Positions 26,994 to 36,661 of a DNA stretch of 64,000 bases are shown here, one piece after another. The position numbers were made by a program, and so were the translations under genes. The notes below the pieces were generated by a model, which ran no database searches, had not been told where the DNA came from, and was given only the letters and a program-made list of their open reading frames with translations. How positions within the stretch are numbered: the stretch's first letter is position 1; each line of letters begins with the position of its first letter. Source of the DNA: Pseudobutyrivibrio xylanivorans (lineage in GTDB: Bacteria; Bacillota; Clostridia; Lachnospirales; Lachnospiraceae); contig NZ_CP043028.1 in assembly GCF_008935055.1 (NCBI RefSeq), positions 2,758,501 through 2,822,500 on the forward strand, read 5' to 3'.

Positions 26994-29105
26994 CTACTCT
27001 ACTCCTCGTTTTAAATGTCCTTTAGTATAATCCTCTGAAAATCTAAATGGTCTATCGCCAACAATTGACTCCTGGTATGCCTTTAAAATGTCAGATGTTT
27101 CCCTATAATCTTCTACAGTAAAATCAAGTCTGAACTCCCTGATTCCGAGAGAAAGAAGATCCTGCTTCAGTTCAAAAGCAATAAAGCGCTTGCTATTATA
27201 AATTGTGTTATAACAGTAATCACAATTGCATTGAACTATTAAATTTTCATTTTTACGATCAACAATTGTTATTCTATCGTTTTGCTTGCGACAGCCTAAG
27301 GTATTCTTTACAGTACAGTTTGCTGTTACCATCATCGGAATACGGCTATAGATAATCATTTGAGAACGGCTGTTATCTCTATGCTTAAGTTCTTTAATTG
27401 AAAGCTCATAAGGAATACAGTCCATACCAAAACTAAACCTGTTAAAGCCTTGGATACTCCTATTGTTGAAGGTATAAAGCCTGTGGTCTAAAATAATTTT
27501 TTCTGTCGGATAATTATTTGAAATAAGCCAGCCAAGCTCATCATAGGAAGCTGCAATTACACCAGCAGTCTTCGGACTAATCTTAAGCTTTGATAAATAC
27601 TCTTTTCTAAGAACTGTTGGAAGATAAATAAATAACTCTCCATCAAAAGTCTTGTCAGCTTTATCAAATAATGAGTATGGAACTGCCAGTCGCTTGACCT
27701 CATCAAAGGATATTGCTGCTTTTAATTGCTCTTCATTTGAAACAGTCACAAATAGTCCAGGTAAGCTCGAAATGTTCCCTTTAAAATTCAGCTCAGAAAA
27801 ATCCTTAATTACAACGTCTCTATCACCACTTTCAAGCTGTGCTAAAAGCTCATCGATAGCTGCTCTTCTGGCATTCTTTATTACAGAAACCGGAAGAAAA
27901 ATATTATCATCGTAGTCTATAGAAAGCTTGTTTAGTTCAAAAGGTGTATTTCCAAGTCCTGAGACGGCCTTTTCAATGTCCTCACGGGTTGTAGGTTTTT
28001 TGCTGGCAGCTTCAATAACGTTTCCCTTAGAAGTAGCAATATGACCACTCTCGTCACTAAACTGAACTTCAAACTCCTTACCAAGTATTGCACTAACTTT
28101 ACAATCCAACTTTATTTTAGCGCTTGAGGTGACAGCTGACTCTGACTCGGATTTTGTATGTGATGGAGCCTCAAAAGTAATCATTTCTGGGCCGTTATGT
28201 CTTGTCATATAAAGATCTGTAAAGCCACTGCGATTACCATAGTCTAAAAGCTTTTGAATGTCTTCTTCAGTGACGGAATAATTCTTTGCACCCCTATATA
28301 AATATTGATCAATATAATGCCTATAAACACTAACAACACCTGTTGCATAGCTAAGCTGCTTCATTCGTCCTTCAATCTTAAAAGACATCACTCCAGCTTC
28401 AATCATCTGTGGCATGTAATTTATGGTACAGAAATCCTTTGGCGAAAGAATATAACTGCCCTTTTTATTCAGATGCTTACCATTATCATCATAAGCCTCG
28501 TATGGAAGACGGCAAGGCTGCGCACAACGGCCACGATTACCAGAACGGCCACCAAGAATAGATGACATAAGGCACTGCCCTGAATAACATACGCAAAGGG
28601 CCCCGTGGATAAAGCTTTCAATCTCCAATTCAGGGCATTCCTTGTGAATAGCTGCAATTTCCTCAAAGGATATTTCTCTTGCAGTAACGATTCTTGTTGC
28701 ACCTAAATCTTCGAAGAACTTGGCTCCGTGGCCTGTACACAAACTGCACTGTGTGCTTACATGCACGTGAGTATTTGGAAAATATTCACGGATAAAGTTG
28801 AAAACTCCAAAATCCTGAACGATAAATGCATCAATACCATTTTCAACGTAAGCTCTAAGATAGTCGTACAGCTTAGATTCTATCTCAAGATTTTTAAGCA
28901 GCGTATTTACAGTAAGATATGCCTTGCGTCCATGAAGATGGGCATATCTTATTGCCTCAGCAGCCTCTTCAATAGTGAAATTCTTGGCATAGGCTCTGGC
29001 GCCAAATAAATCTCCACCAAAATAAACTGCATCTGCTCCTGCATCTACAACAGCCTTGAAGATTTGTAAATCACCTGCTGGTGATAGTAATTCTAATTGA
29101 TTCAT
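26994..29105 (-). CDS. U32 family peptidase-like protein with DUF3656 (RlhA-like)
   Basis: A 703-residue U32 protein. I start it at 29105 (MNQLELLSPAGDLQIFKAVV), where an AAGGAAG site fits, rather than at the longer frame to 29150. The TIM-barrel U32 domain occupies about residues 1-310, with the cysteine-rich segment CVCYSGQCLMSSILGGRSGN then CAQPCRLPYE. A DUF3656-type middle and a C-terminal domain with CNCDYC follow. Members of this family once called collagenases include RlhA and TrhP, which hydroxylate rRNA or tRNA; that role is likely but not shown. A terminator hairpin ends about 25 bases before the start. Confidence 0.88.
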   Translation of the reverse strand: MNQLELLSPAGDLQIFKAVVDAGADAVYFGGDLFGARAYAKNFTIEEAAEAIRYAHLHGRKAYLTVNTLLKNLEIESKLYDYLRAYVENGIDAFIVQDFGVFNFIREYFPNTHVHVSTQCSLCTGHGAKFFEDLGATRIVTAREISFEEIAAIHKECPELEIESFIHGALCVCYSGQCLMSSILGGRSGNRGRCAQPCRLPYEAYDDNGKHLNKKGSYILSPKDFCTINYMPQMIEAGVMSFKIEGRMKQLSYATGVVSVYRHYIDQYLYRGAKNYSVTEEDIQKLLDYGNRSGFTDLYMTRHNGPEMITFEAPSHTKSESESAVTSSAKIKLDCKVSAILGKEFEVQFSDESGHIATSKGNVIEAASKKPTTREDIEKAVSGLGNTPFELNKLSIDYDDNIFLPVSVIKNARRAAIDELLAQLESGDRDVVIKDFSELNFKGNISSLPGLFVTVSNEEQLKAAISFDEVKRLAVPYSLFDKADKTFDGELFIYLPTVLRKEYLSKLKISPKTAGVIAASYDELGWLISNNYPTEKIILDHRLYTFNNRSIQGFNRFSFGMDCIPYELSIKELKHRDNSRSQMIIYSRIPMMVTANCTVKNTLGCRKQNDRITIVDRKNENLIVQCNCDYCYNTIYNSKRFIAFELKQDLLSLGIREFRLDFTVEDYRETSDILKAYQESIVGDRPFRFSEDYTKGHLKRGVE

Positions 29106-29128
29106 ACTACTTCCTTTAAAAAATATTC

Positions 29129-29161
29129 TAAAAAAATAATAGAGTCCCAAACTGGGACTCT
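29129..29161 (-). terminator. Intrinsic terminator between zapA and the U32 gene
   Basis: On the minus strand a 9-bp perfect stem (arms 29153-29161 and 29141-29149, core GAGTCCCA/TGGGACTC) with a 3-base loop is followed by TATTATTTTTTT. It lies 3 bases after the zapA stop and ends about 24 bases before the U32 start. Confidence 0.85.
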
Positions 29162-29164
29162 TGA

Positions 29165-29590
29165 TTAATCATCTGATAATGAACCTAGAAGCGCATCCTC
29201 TAGGGAAGCCTCAAGTTTAGTCTTTTGAAGAAGAAGCTCTTTGTTCTCCCTCTCAAGCTTTGTAATTGTCTCTTCTAAGGTCTCTGTCTTTAACTGAGCT
29301 GAAATCAAATCATGCTTAAGATTATAAATTTCCTTATCTCTAATTTCTAAATCTGACTCAAGGGATTCAACCTGTGATTTAGCCTTGAAATAATCATCTG
29401 CAATATTCAGCTCTAGTAATGTGGCCTTAAGGTCAGCCGAAATACGCTTATAATCATCAATCGAATTAAACTCATCAAGCTTTGAATTGATGTAATTGGC
29501 TACCTTCTGAAGATATTCCTCCTCTTCGTAACCGCTTAACGTATATACTTTCCCGCCTATAAGCACCTTTGCGCTTTTTTCGGAAACCAT
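29165..29590 (-). CDS. zapA: Cell division protein ZapA
   Basis: A 141-residue ZapA, which cross-links FtsZ filaments. The globular N-terminus KSAKVLIGGKVYTLSGYEEE is followed from about residue 60 by a long coiled coil (ESLESDLEIRDKEIYNLKHD and onwards). The ATG at 29590 has a GGGAGG site 7 bases upstream, and a longer frame to 29650 looks less likely. The tail is longer than in the roughly 85-residue B. subtilis ZapA, as is common in clostridia. It follows ruvB and precedes wall-synthesis genes. Confidence 0.88.
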   Translation of the reverse strand: MVSEKSAKVLIGGKVYTLSGYEEEEYLQKVANYINSKLDEFNSIDDYKRISADLKATLLELNIADDYFKAKSQVESLESDLEIRDKEIYNLKHDLISAQLKTETLEETITKLERENKELLLQKTKLEASLEDALLGSLSDD

Positions 29591-29675
29591 AACGTATCCT
29601 CCCGTCAGAAATTCAAGTATTATTATATAGTTCTTTAGCCCTAAAAACAATAGTCACAAGGCTTAAATAACAGAA

Positions 29676-30689
29676 TTACGCAAGATTTTCTGGAACTGGC
29701 ATATTAAAATGCTCATAGGCAAGCTTTGTTGCAACTCTTCCCTTAGGAGTCCTGATAATTAGTCCGTGCTGTAATAAATATGGCTCGTAAACATCCTCGA
29801 TAGTTCCAGAATCCTCACCTACAGTTGCAGCAAGATTATCGAGACCAACTGGACCGCCATTGAAACGTTCGATAATTGCCAGTAAAATATTTCTATCGTT
29901 ATTATCAAGACCTAGAGTATCAACCTCAAGAGAATCAAGTGTAGCCGCTGCTACTTCCTTTGTGATTTCTCCTTCGAATTTAACCTCTGCATAATCACGA
30001 ACACGCTTTAAATAGCGATTTGCCAAACGCGGTGTCCCTCTGGAACGAAGTGCAATCTGGTATGCACCCTCATAATCAATAGGAGCATTAAGCTTGGCAG
30101 CTGATGCTGTGACGATTGTAGAAAGCTCCTCCGGTGTGTAATAATCCATATGGCCGATAATTCCGAAACGATCACGAAGTGGCGCAGAAAGAAGTCCTGG
30201 TCTTGTTGTTGCACCAATAAGTGTAAATCGTGGAAGCTTGGTATGAATGCTTCGTGCTGTGGTATCCTTACCCATGACAATATCTACAGCAAAATCCTCC
30301 ATAGCTGAGTAAAGTGTTTCCTCAACTGGTTTTGAAAGTCGATGAATCTCATCGATAAAGAGGATGTCACCATCCTTAAGTGTCATTAGAACAGCAACTA
30401 TTTCACCTGGAATGGTGATAGCTGGACCAGAAGTAACCTTTATATTTGAACCCATCTCTCCTGCCACAATTCCAGCAAGAGTAGTCTTTCCCAAACCTGG
30501 AGGTCCATACAAAAGAACATGGTCAAGCGCATCTCCTCGGTTCTTTGCCGCTTCAATATATATTTTCATATTCTCCTTGACCTTAGTCTGGCCGATATAG
30601 CCGTCAAAAGACTTTGGTCTAAGAGCATTATCATTAACAAGATCTTCGTGACTTGCTATTGTTGATGTGATTTGTTTGTTAGTAAGCAT
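29676..30689 (-). CDS. ruvB: Holliday junction branch migration helicase RuvB
   Basis: A 337-residue AAA+ motor that drives branch migration together with RuvA. Signatures are [20 protein letters not shown] at the N-terminus, Walker [20 protein letters not shown], Walker [11 protein letters not shown], sensor region [20 protein letters not shown] and the C-terminal winged helix with TPKGRVAT. It lies 24 bases after ruvA. Confidence 0.98.
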   Translation of the reverse strand: MLTNKQITSTIASHEDLVNDNALRPKSFDGYIGQTKVKENMKIYIEAAKNRGDALDHVLLYGPPGLGKTTLAGIVAGEMGSNIKVTSGPAITIPGEIVAVLMTLKDGDILFIDEIHRLSKPVEETLYSAMEDFAVDIVMGKDTTARSIHTKLPRFTLIGATTRPGLLSAPLRDRFGIIGHMDYYTPEELSTIVTASAAKLNAPIDYEGAYQIALRSRGTPRLANRYLKRVRDYAEVKFEGEITKEVAAATLDSLEVDTLGLDNNDRNILLAIIERFNGGPVGLDNLAATVGEDSGTIEDVYEPYLLQHGLIIRTPKGRVATKLAYEHFNMPVPENLA

Positions 30690-30713
30690 TATTATCCCTT
30701 AAAACTCCCCATT

Positions 30714-31334
30714 CTATAAGAAACTCATCTGCTTCAACGTATCAGAAAGAAGCTGTTCAGTTGTAGTAGACTCTGTAATAGTCATCTTATCAAGTGCTCG
30801 AGCTGCATTGCTTGCAGAATATCCAAGTGAAACAAGAGCTTCTAATACTTCTTCTTTAACAGTTGTAACAGGAGCAGGTTTCTTAGATCCACCAGATAAT
30901 TCGGATGTTATCTTTGCCTCAAAGGCACCTATGATATCAACCTTATCCTTTAAGTCAATAATTACTCGCTCTGCCGTCTTCTTGCCAACACCAGGTGCTG
31001 CAGCAAACGCCTTAGAATCGCCCCCAGCTACAGCAAACTGAATATCACTGACAGTCATATTACTAAGTATTGCCAAAGCTCCTTTAGGACCAATTCCACT
31101 AACAGAAAGAAGAAGCTCAAACATCTTAAGCTCCTCCTTCTCATAAAATCCATATAAAGTAAGAGAATCTTCCTTTGGAATGAGCTTTATATTAAGCTTC
31201 ACCTCGGAACCAATGGCAGGCAGCTGCCTGATTGTGTTCATAGATGAGCTTAATGCGTAGCCAATTCCATTATTCTCTAAAATAACTGTATTATCATCAA
31301 TGTCAGAAAGTGTGCCTCTAATATAAGCGAACAT
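30714..31334 (-). CDS. ruvA: Holliday junction DNA-binding protein RuvA
   Basis: A 206-residue RuvA. The N-terminal OB fold starts MFAYIRGTLSDIDDNTVILE, helix-hairpin-helix segments follow (LLSVSGIGPKGALAILSNM and AAAPGVGKKTAERVIIDLKD), and a flexible acidic linker leads to domain III (ALVSLGYSASNAARALDKM), which contacts RuvB. No ruvC lies beside it. RecU, encoded at 8410-8952, would be the resolvase, as in other Firmicutes. Confidence 0.97.
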   Translation of the reverse strand: MFAYIRGTLSDIDDNTVILENNGIGYALSSSMNTIRQLPAIGSEVKLNIKLIPKEDSLTLYGFYEKEELKMFELLLSVSGIGPKGALAILSNMTVSDIQFAVAGGDSKAFAAAPGVGKKTAERVIIDLKDKVDIIGAFEAKITSELSGGSKKPAPVTTVKEEVLEALVSLGYSASNAARALDKMTITESTTTEQLLSDTLKQMSFL

Positions 31335-31352
31335 TGATATTCTCCCTTCGCG

Positions 31353-32783
31353 TTAAACTTGTTCTCCAATAAAGTAGAACCCTTTACAACAGTTTAACCT
31401 AACATCTACAATTTTGCCAATCATAGATTTATCTCCAGGGAAATGAACTGTAACATTGTTCTCAAGCTTTCCCGAAACAAGAGAAGAATCCTGTTCGTTA
31501 ATATCTTCAACAAGAACCTTCTGAACAGTTCCCTCAAGTTCCTTAACCTTGTCATGACCGTGCTTCTGAACAAGTGCAAGAAGTCTGTCGAAACGATCCT
31601 TGATTACGTCCTCTGGGACCTGATTATCCATTGCGGCTGCAGGGGTTCCTGTACGCTTTGAATAAATAAATGTAAATGCACTGTCATAATGAACCTTGTC
31701 TACTACATCCATTGTCTCAAGGAAATCCTCTTCTGTTTCACCTGGGAAACCAACAATGATATCAGTAGTAATTGCCACATCAGGAATACGTGCTCTAAGC
31801 TTCTCAACAAGTCCAAGATAGTGCTCCTTTGTATAACGGCGGTTCATCTTCCTTAAGATTTCTGTACTACCTGACTGAAGAGGTAAATGCATATGCTTGC
31901 ATACCTTGTCGCAGCTAGCCATAGCCTCGATTAATTCATCTGATAAATCCTTTGGATGAGGAGTCATGAAACGTATTCTCTCAAGACCTTCAATATCATT
32001 AACCATCTTAAGAAGCTCTGCGAAAGTCACCTTCTCCTCAAGTCCAACACCATAAGAGTTTACATTCTGACCAAGCAGCATAACTTCAACAACGCCATCA
32101 GCTACAAGACTCTTAATTTCCTCTACGATATCCTCTGGCTTTCTGGAACGCTCACGTCCACGAACATATGGAACGATACAGTACGAGCAGAAATTATTAC
32201 ATCCAAAGCTGATATTTACACCAGATTTAAATGGATACTTACGAGAAATTGGAAGATTCTCAACAATCTTGTCGGTATCCTTCCAAATATCGATAATCAT
32301 GCCCTTCTTATTCAGAAGTGCTGTAGTGAAAAGCTCTGCAAACTTATAAAGATTGTGAGTACCAAAAATAAGGTCAACAAACTTGTAGTTAGCCTTAAGA
32401 TGCTCAATAACAGTTGGTTCCTGCATCATACAGCCACAGAGACCTATCATCATATCTTTATTCTTTTTCTTGTAGCCATGAAGAATTCCAAGATGTCCGT
32501 ATACCTTATTGTTAGCGTTTTCACGAACTGTACAAGTATTGTAAATTACAAAATCTGCATTCTCGCTTTCAGTCTCTACATAACCAATTTCCTTGAGAAC
32601 ACCAAGAAGCTTTTCAGAATCGCGGGCATTCATCTGACATCCAAATGTAGTTACACAACATGTAAGCTTACGCCCAAGCTCAGCTTCCTTCTTCTCTACT
32701 AATTTCTTTGCTTCAGCGATAAAATAATACTGACGCTCAGGCTCCTGTTCAGGAGCATTGTTTAATAAATCTGTAATACTCAT
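31353..32783 (-). CDS. miaB: tRNA-2-methylthio-N6-dimethylallyladenosine synthase MiaB
   Basis: A 476-residue radical SAM methylthiotransferase acting on position 37 of tRNAs that read UNN codons. It has the UPF0004 domain (CCVTTFGCQMNARDSEKLLG), the radical SAM motif FGCNNFCSYCIVPYVRGRER near residue 195, and a C-terminal TRAM domain. The N-terminal 35 residues before the first domain are typical of clostridial MiaB. Its paralogue RimO is encoded at 14653-15981. Confidence 0.97.
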   Translation of the reverse strand: MSITDLLNNAPEQEPERQYYFIAEAKKLVEKKEAELGRKLTCCVTTFGCQMNARDSEKLLGVLKEIGYVETESENADFVIYNTCTVRENANNKVYGHLGILHGYKKKNKDMMIGLCGCMMQEPTVIEHLKANYKFVDLIFGTHNLYKFAELFTTALLNKKGMIIDIWKDTDKIVENLPISRKYPFKSGVNISFGCNNFCSYCIVPYVRGRERSRKPEDIVEEIKSLVADGVVEVMLLGQNVNSYGVGLEEKVTFAELLKMVNDIEGLERIRFMTPHPKDLSDELIEAMASCDKVCKHMHLPLQSGSTEILRKMNRRYTKEHYLGLVEKLRARIPDVAITTDIIVGFPGETEEDFLETMDVVDKVHYDSAFTFIYSKRTGTPAAAMDNQVPEDVIKDRFDRLLALVQKHGHDKVKELEGTVQKVLVEDINEQDSSLVSGKLENNVTVHFPGDKSMIGKIVDVRLNCCKGFYFIGEQV

Positions 32784-32797
32784 TTATACTTCCTATT

Positions 32798-34042
32798 CTA
32801 ACCTCTGATTTGACCATCCCCATAGATGGTATATTTATAACTTGTAAGAGCCATAAGTCCCATTGGTCCCCTGGCATGAAGCTTCTGAGTGCTGATGCCA
32901 ATCTCTGCACCAAAACCAAACTCAAAACCATCAGTGAAACGTGTAGACGCATTCACATAGACACACGCTGCATCAATTCCATTTAAGAATTTCTCTGCAC
33001 TTGTATCATCCTTTGTGATAATAGCCTCAGAATGACCAGTGTTGTATTTATTTATATGTTCAATAGCTTCCTCTACTGAAGAAACTGTTTTGACCGAAAT
33101 AATATAATCAAGATACTCGGTGCCAAAATCCTGCTCTGTTGCTACCTCGGAGCCCTCCATAAGCTTACGAGCTTTATCGTCTGCGAATATCTGAACACCC
33201 TTTTCTCTCAAAGCTGTATTAAGCTCAGGCAGAAGCTTTGGTGCAATATCCTCATGAATAACAAGTGACTCAGCAGCATTGCAAACTCCAATTCGCTGTG
33301 TCTTCGCATTTACGATAATTGAAATCGCCATATCAATATCAGCATCGTAGTCTACGTAGATATGACAGTTACCCGAACCTGTTTCAATAACAGGTACGGA
33401 TGCATTTTCAACAACCGATTTAATCAGACCTGCACTACCTCTTGGAATAAGCACATCTATATATCCATTAAGACGCATCATTGCAGTTGCAGTCTCTCGT
33501 GAGGTATCCTCAATTAATGTGATGGCATCAACTGGATAGCCACCTAATTCCAAAGTATCTCTGATAACTTTTACAATGGCTTTGTTGGATTCAATAGCAT
33601 CACTGCCACCCTTTAAAATCACAGCATTGCCAGTCTTAAAACAAAGTCCAAAAACATCAGCTGTAACATTTGGTCTGGCCTCGTAGATTACTCCAACAAC
33701 ACCAATAGGAACTAATCGTTTCTTAATATCAAGACCATTTGGACGTTTGAATTCTTCAACAATCTGTCCAATAGGATCTTCAAGCTTAACAACTTCACGA
33801 AGGCCATCAGCCATTCCTTTAATTCTGACTTCATCAAGTTTTAATCTGTCAAGAAGTCCCTGAGATAAGCCTTTTTTTATACCATTTTCCATATCAATGG
33901 AATTAGCTGTGATAATAGAAGCAGCACGTTTCTCAAGCGCATCTGCAACTGATAGAATAGCTGCATTCTTTTCATCAGAAGAAAGCTTTGCTACCGTATA
34001 CTTTGATTCCTTGGCTTTTGTTGCTAGTTCAAGTAATGTCAT
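32798..34042 (-). CDS. proA: Gamma-glutamyl phosphate reductase
   Basis: A 414-residue NADPH-dependent reductase for the second step of proline synthesis. Signatures include [33 protein letters not shown] (with the catalytic cysteine) and [19 protein letters not shown] near the end. The length is normal. The start overlaps the end of the cyclo-ligase gene by 4 bases. It is separated from proB by two genes but on the same apparent transcript. Confidence 0.97.
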   Translation of the reverse strand: MTLLELATKAKESKYTVAKLSSDEKNAAILSVADALEKRAASIITANSIDMENGIKKGLSQGLLDRLKLDEVRIKGMADGLREVVKLEDPIGQIVEEFKRPNGLDIKKRLVPIGVVGVIYEARPNVTADVFGLCFKTGNAVILKGGSDAIESNKAIVKVIRDTLELGGYPVDAITLIEDTSRETATAMMRLNGYIDVLIPRGSAGLIKSVVENASVPVIETGSGNCHIYVDYDADIDMAISIIVNAKTQRIGVCNAAESLVIHEDIAPKLLPELNTALREKGVQIFADDKARKLMEGSEVATEQDFGTEYLDYIISVKTVSSVEEAIEHINKYNTGHSEAIITKDDTSAEKFLNGIDAACVYVNASTRFTDGFEFGFGAEIGISTQKLHARGPMGLMALTSYKYTIYGDGQIRG

Positions 34043-34620
34043 AGTCCACCTCGTTTAATAAGCCGATTGTCAGTCACTATATAATCTAAAGGAACATCCC
34101 ATTCCTTAGTTTCCAAATTATCAATAACCTGCTGATGGAAAGCAATTCCAATTTTTTTAATATTAGTATGTTTAGTAAAAAATCTGTCGTAAAATCCAGC
34201 ACCATAACCGCAACGATTGCAATTTTCATCAAATATTAATCCTGGGGTAATGGCGATAATATTATCGAAAGCCTCTAGCTGCGATAATGATAAATTGGGT
34301 TCCATGATACCAAAAGTACCCCTTGTAAAATCTTTGTTTAAATCTGTAATTCTATAAAAAGTAAGTTTGTGATTATCAATATTTGAAACAGGAAAATAAA
34401 GACTTTTGTTTTCTTTTAGAAGCTTATCGTAAAAAGGAATAAGATTTACTTCACTTCCAAAGGGATAAAAGCATAAAAAAATAGAAGCTCCTTTAAAATC
34501 AGATTCTAAAAGAGCTGTAAGATTTAAGACCACATTTTCTGATAATAAAATTCTTTCTTTTGCAGTTAAATTATCTCTAATTTCTTTATACTTTAATCTT
34601 AAGTCTTTATTTATTTCCAT
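34039..34620 (-). CDS. 5-formyltetrahydrofolate cyclo-ligase
   Basis: A 193-residue enzyme that converts 5-formyl-THF to 5,10-methenyl-THF using ATP. It is recognised by the N-terminal [37 protein letters not shown] and the C-terminal signature [14 protein letters not shown]. The ATG at 34620 follows a TTGGAG site and overlaps the DUF896 gene by 14 bases, and the longer frame to 34668 looks spurious. Its place between proB and proA is unusual for function but suggests simple co-transcription. Confidence 0.93.
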   Translation of the reverse strand: MEINKDLRLKYKEIRDNLTAKERILLSENVVLNLTALLESDFKGASIFLCFYPFGSEVNLIPFYDKLLKENKSLYFPVSNIDNHKLTFYRITDLNKDFTRGTFGIMEPNLSLSQLEAFDNIIAITPGLIFDENCNRCGYGAGFYDRFFTKHTNIKKIGIAFHQQVIDNLETKEWDVPLDYIVTDNRLIKRGGL

Positions 34621-34822
34621 ATTTTTCTCCAAGGTTTTCAACCTTGCCATTTTCATCAACAATGTCAATATTGTTAAGCTGTGCTCTCACATTGCCCTTG
34701 ATAGCATCGATATAAGCTCTTCTAAGCTTTGCCTGCTCTTCCTTCTCGGCATCTGTAAGGCCTTCAGCCTTGCTTTTGTGATATAATTCGTTGATTCTTG
34801 CAATATCTTTCTCTGTAATCAT
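34607..34822 (-). CDS. DUF896 family protein (YnzC-like)
   Basis: A 71-residue DUF896 protein with the family segment ARINELYHKSKAEGLTDAEK, followed by EQAKLRRAYIDAIKGNVRAQ. B. subtilis YnzC/YneB-type members are small helical proteins of unclear function. It starts 1 base after proB and overlaps the cyclo-ligase gene. Confidence 0.9.
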   Translation of the reverse strand: MITEKDIARINELYHKSKAEGLTDAEKEEQAKLRRAYIDAIKGNVRAQLNNIDIVDENGKVENLGEKYGNK

Positions 34823-34823
34823 T

Positions 34824-35657
34824 TTAATCCTCTAATAAATCTATTACATGAACATCATCACGCTTGTTAGCAGTGAATAATGTACCTTTATCTTTGTTTT
34901 CAAAAATACGATGAATATTACCAATATGGGCTCCATTAGTAATAACCATATCAGCACCTGAATAAGTTGCAATCTGAGCAGCTCGAAGCTTTGCAGTCAT
35001 TCCCCCCGTTCCAACATTTGATGTACTATCCGAGCTTGCCATATCCATAACAGCTTCTATATCCTCAACAATTGGTACAAACTCAGCATCAGGATTGCTT
35101 CCTGGATCATCAGTGTAAAGACCATCAATATCTGAAAGAAGTACTAATGCATCCGCTTTTACTAAAGCAGCAACGATGGCTGAAAGTGAATCGTTGTCAC
35201 CAAACTGAATCTCGTGAGTAGCTACAGTATCATTCTCATTTACAACTGGAATAACACCCAGCTCAAAGAGCTGTTCGAAGGTATTTCTGGCATTCTCTCT
35301 CGATTCAGTGTCGGTCATGGTCTTCTTAGTCATAAGAATCTGACCTGCGCGCTGATTGTACTCTGAGAAAAGCTTCTGATAAACAGACATAAGATAAGCC
35401 TGCCCAATAGAAGCACATGCCTGCTTTGTAGCTAAATCCTTAGGACGCTCCTTTAAACCAATCGCATAGCGGCCAACAGCTATAGCACCAGAAGAAACAA
35501 GACAAACATCCTTGCCCTGAGCTCTAAGATCACACAATTGACGCACCAAGCGTTCCAGCTTTGTATAATCAATATTGCCAGTTTCATCATGAGTAATAGT
35601 TGAAGAGCCAACCTTTACAATAATTCGCTTCTTTTTAGTAAAATCATGTCCGTACAT
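34824..35657 (-). CDS. proB: Glutamate 5-kinase
   Basis: A 277-residue amino-acid kinase that phosphorylates glutamate, the first step of proline synthesis. It has RIIVKVGSSTITHDETGN, VCLVSSGAIAVGRYAIG, NENDTVATHEIQFGDNDSLS and GTGGMTAKLRAAQIA. It lacks the C-terminal PUA domain found in E. coli ProB (367 residues), so it is the short form. It is the first gene of a long run that continues through proA, miaB, ruvAB and zapA, with a well-formed promoter 30-60 bases upstream. Confidence 0.96.
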   Translation of the reverse strand: MYGHDFTKKKRIIVKVGSSTITHDETGNIDYTKLERLVRQLCDLRAQGKDVCLVSSGAIAVGRYAIGLKERPKDLATKQACASIGQAYLMSVYQKLFSEYNQRAGQILMTKKTMTDTESRENARNTFEQLFELGVIPVVNENDTVATHEIQFGDNDSLSAIVAALVKADALVLLSDIDGLYTDDPGSNPDAEFVPIVEDIEAVMDMASSDSTSNVGTGGMTAKLRAAQIATYSGADMVITNGAHIGNIHRIFENKDKGTLFTANKRDDVHVIDLLED

Positions 35658-35686
35658 AACACTTCTCCCGTATTATTATCCGCTAC

Positions 35687-35715
35687 ATCATACCAATAAA
35701 TATCATTTCGTGCAA
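35687..35715 (-). promoter_or_regulatory. proB operon promoter
   Basis: TTGCAC (35710-35715) and TATGAT (35687-35692) are spaced by 17 bases on the minus strand, predicting a leader of about 22 bases with a GGGAGAAG ribosome site. Confidence 0.7.
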
Positions 35716-35790
35716 GTGCTGACGCAAGCTCGTGTTCTCAAAAAATTCGAATCTCTTAATTGGATAAAGCTCAAAGTCTACGAATAATAC

Positions 35791-35850
35791 AAAAAAAGCG
35801 ACCTTAAAATCTAAGAAGGCGTGAGCTTCGAAAGACATCAAAGGTCGCTT
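35791..35850 (-). terminator. Terminator of the rnf operon
   Basis: On the minus strand AAGCGACCTT (35841-35850) pairs perfectly with AAGGTCGCTT (35796-35805), followed by a T-run to 35791. The 35-base interval between the arms holds a small inner hairpin (GAAG/CTTC), so the structure is branched rather than a simple loop. It begins 7 bases after the rnfB stop. Confidence 0.78.
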
Positions 35851-35856
35851 ATATTA

Positions 35857-36648
35857 TTAAAGTATTATCTTACGAGGACAAGCTTCGGCACATTTACCGC
35901 AGCTTGTGCACTTGTCTTGATCGATGTGTGCAAAGAAGCCTTCTACATGAATTGCGTCATGCTCGCAGACCTTCTCACACTTATGGCATCCAATACAACC
36001 AACCTTGCAGACAGCCATAACATCCTTACCCTTGTCATTGTTGTGGCAACGAACAGCGTGTCCAAAGTCGTAAGGAATAAGCTCGATAAGATGGTTTGGA
36101 CAAGTAGCAACACACTTGCCACAGGCCTTGCAGGCTTCCTTATCTACAAGAGCAACTCCATCTACGATGTGAATTGCATCAAATGGACAAGCCTTTACGC
36201 AGGAACCAAAACCCATACATCCATAAGAGCAAGCCTTTGGGCCGCCTCCAGGAACGAAGGCCATAGCCTTACAATCCTCAACGCCAGTGTAATCATAAAG
36301 CTGCTTTGCATTCTCGCAGGTTCCGTTACACATTACAAAGGCCACCTTTCGAACACCCTCTTCTGCGGCAACTCCCATAATCTCGGAAACCTTTGCAGCA
36401 ACAGGAGCACCACCTACAGGACACTGATTAACAGGAGCCTCGCCCTTTGCAATAGCTGCAGCCAATCCAGAACATCCAGCGTAGCCACAACCACCACAGT
36501 TATTTCCAGGAAGAACTGAAAGTACAGCTTCTTCCCTCGGGTCAACCTCTACTTTAAACTTTTCAGATGCAAAGCAAAGGAAAAATCCAATAATACAACC
36601 GGTAGCGCCAACAATAACAGCTGCCAGTAAAATTCCTGTTATACTCAT
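35857..36648 (-). CDS. rnfB: Rnf complex subunit RnfB
   Basis: A 263-residue iron-sulfur subunit of the membrane ferredoxin:NAD+ oxidoreductase. An N-terminal membrane segment (about residues 4-26) is followed by the four-cysteine motif NNCGGCGYAGCSG with a later Cys. Several ferredoxin-type clusters come next: GSCVKACPFDAIHI, CKACGKCVATCP, GCIGCHKCEKVCEHDAIHV and CTSCGKCAEACPRKI. It is thought to accept electrons from reduced ferredoxin. It is the last gene of rnfCDGEAB. Confidence 0.97.
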   Translation of the reverse strand: MSITGILLAAVIVGATGCIIGFFLCFASEKFKVEVDPREEAVLSVLPGNNCGGCGYAGCSGLAAAIAKGEAPVNQCPVGGAPVAAKVSEIMGVAAEEGVRKVAFVMCNGTCENAKQLYDYTGVEDCKAMAFVPGGGPKACSYGCMGFGSCVKACPFDAIHIVDGVALVDKEACKACGKCVATCPNHLIELIPYDFGHAVRCHNNDKGKDVMAVCKVGCIGCHKCEKVCEHDAIHVEGFFAHIDQDKCTSCGKCAEACPRKIIL

Positions 36649-36661
36649 TTGTCAGCCCTCC

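Noticed and set aside
31956..32702. Long plus-strand open frame (248 codons) opposite miaB
   Set aside because: It lies wholly antisense to a well-conserved gene, has no ribosome site, and its translation has no recognisable domain. It is a frame shadow.
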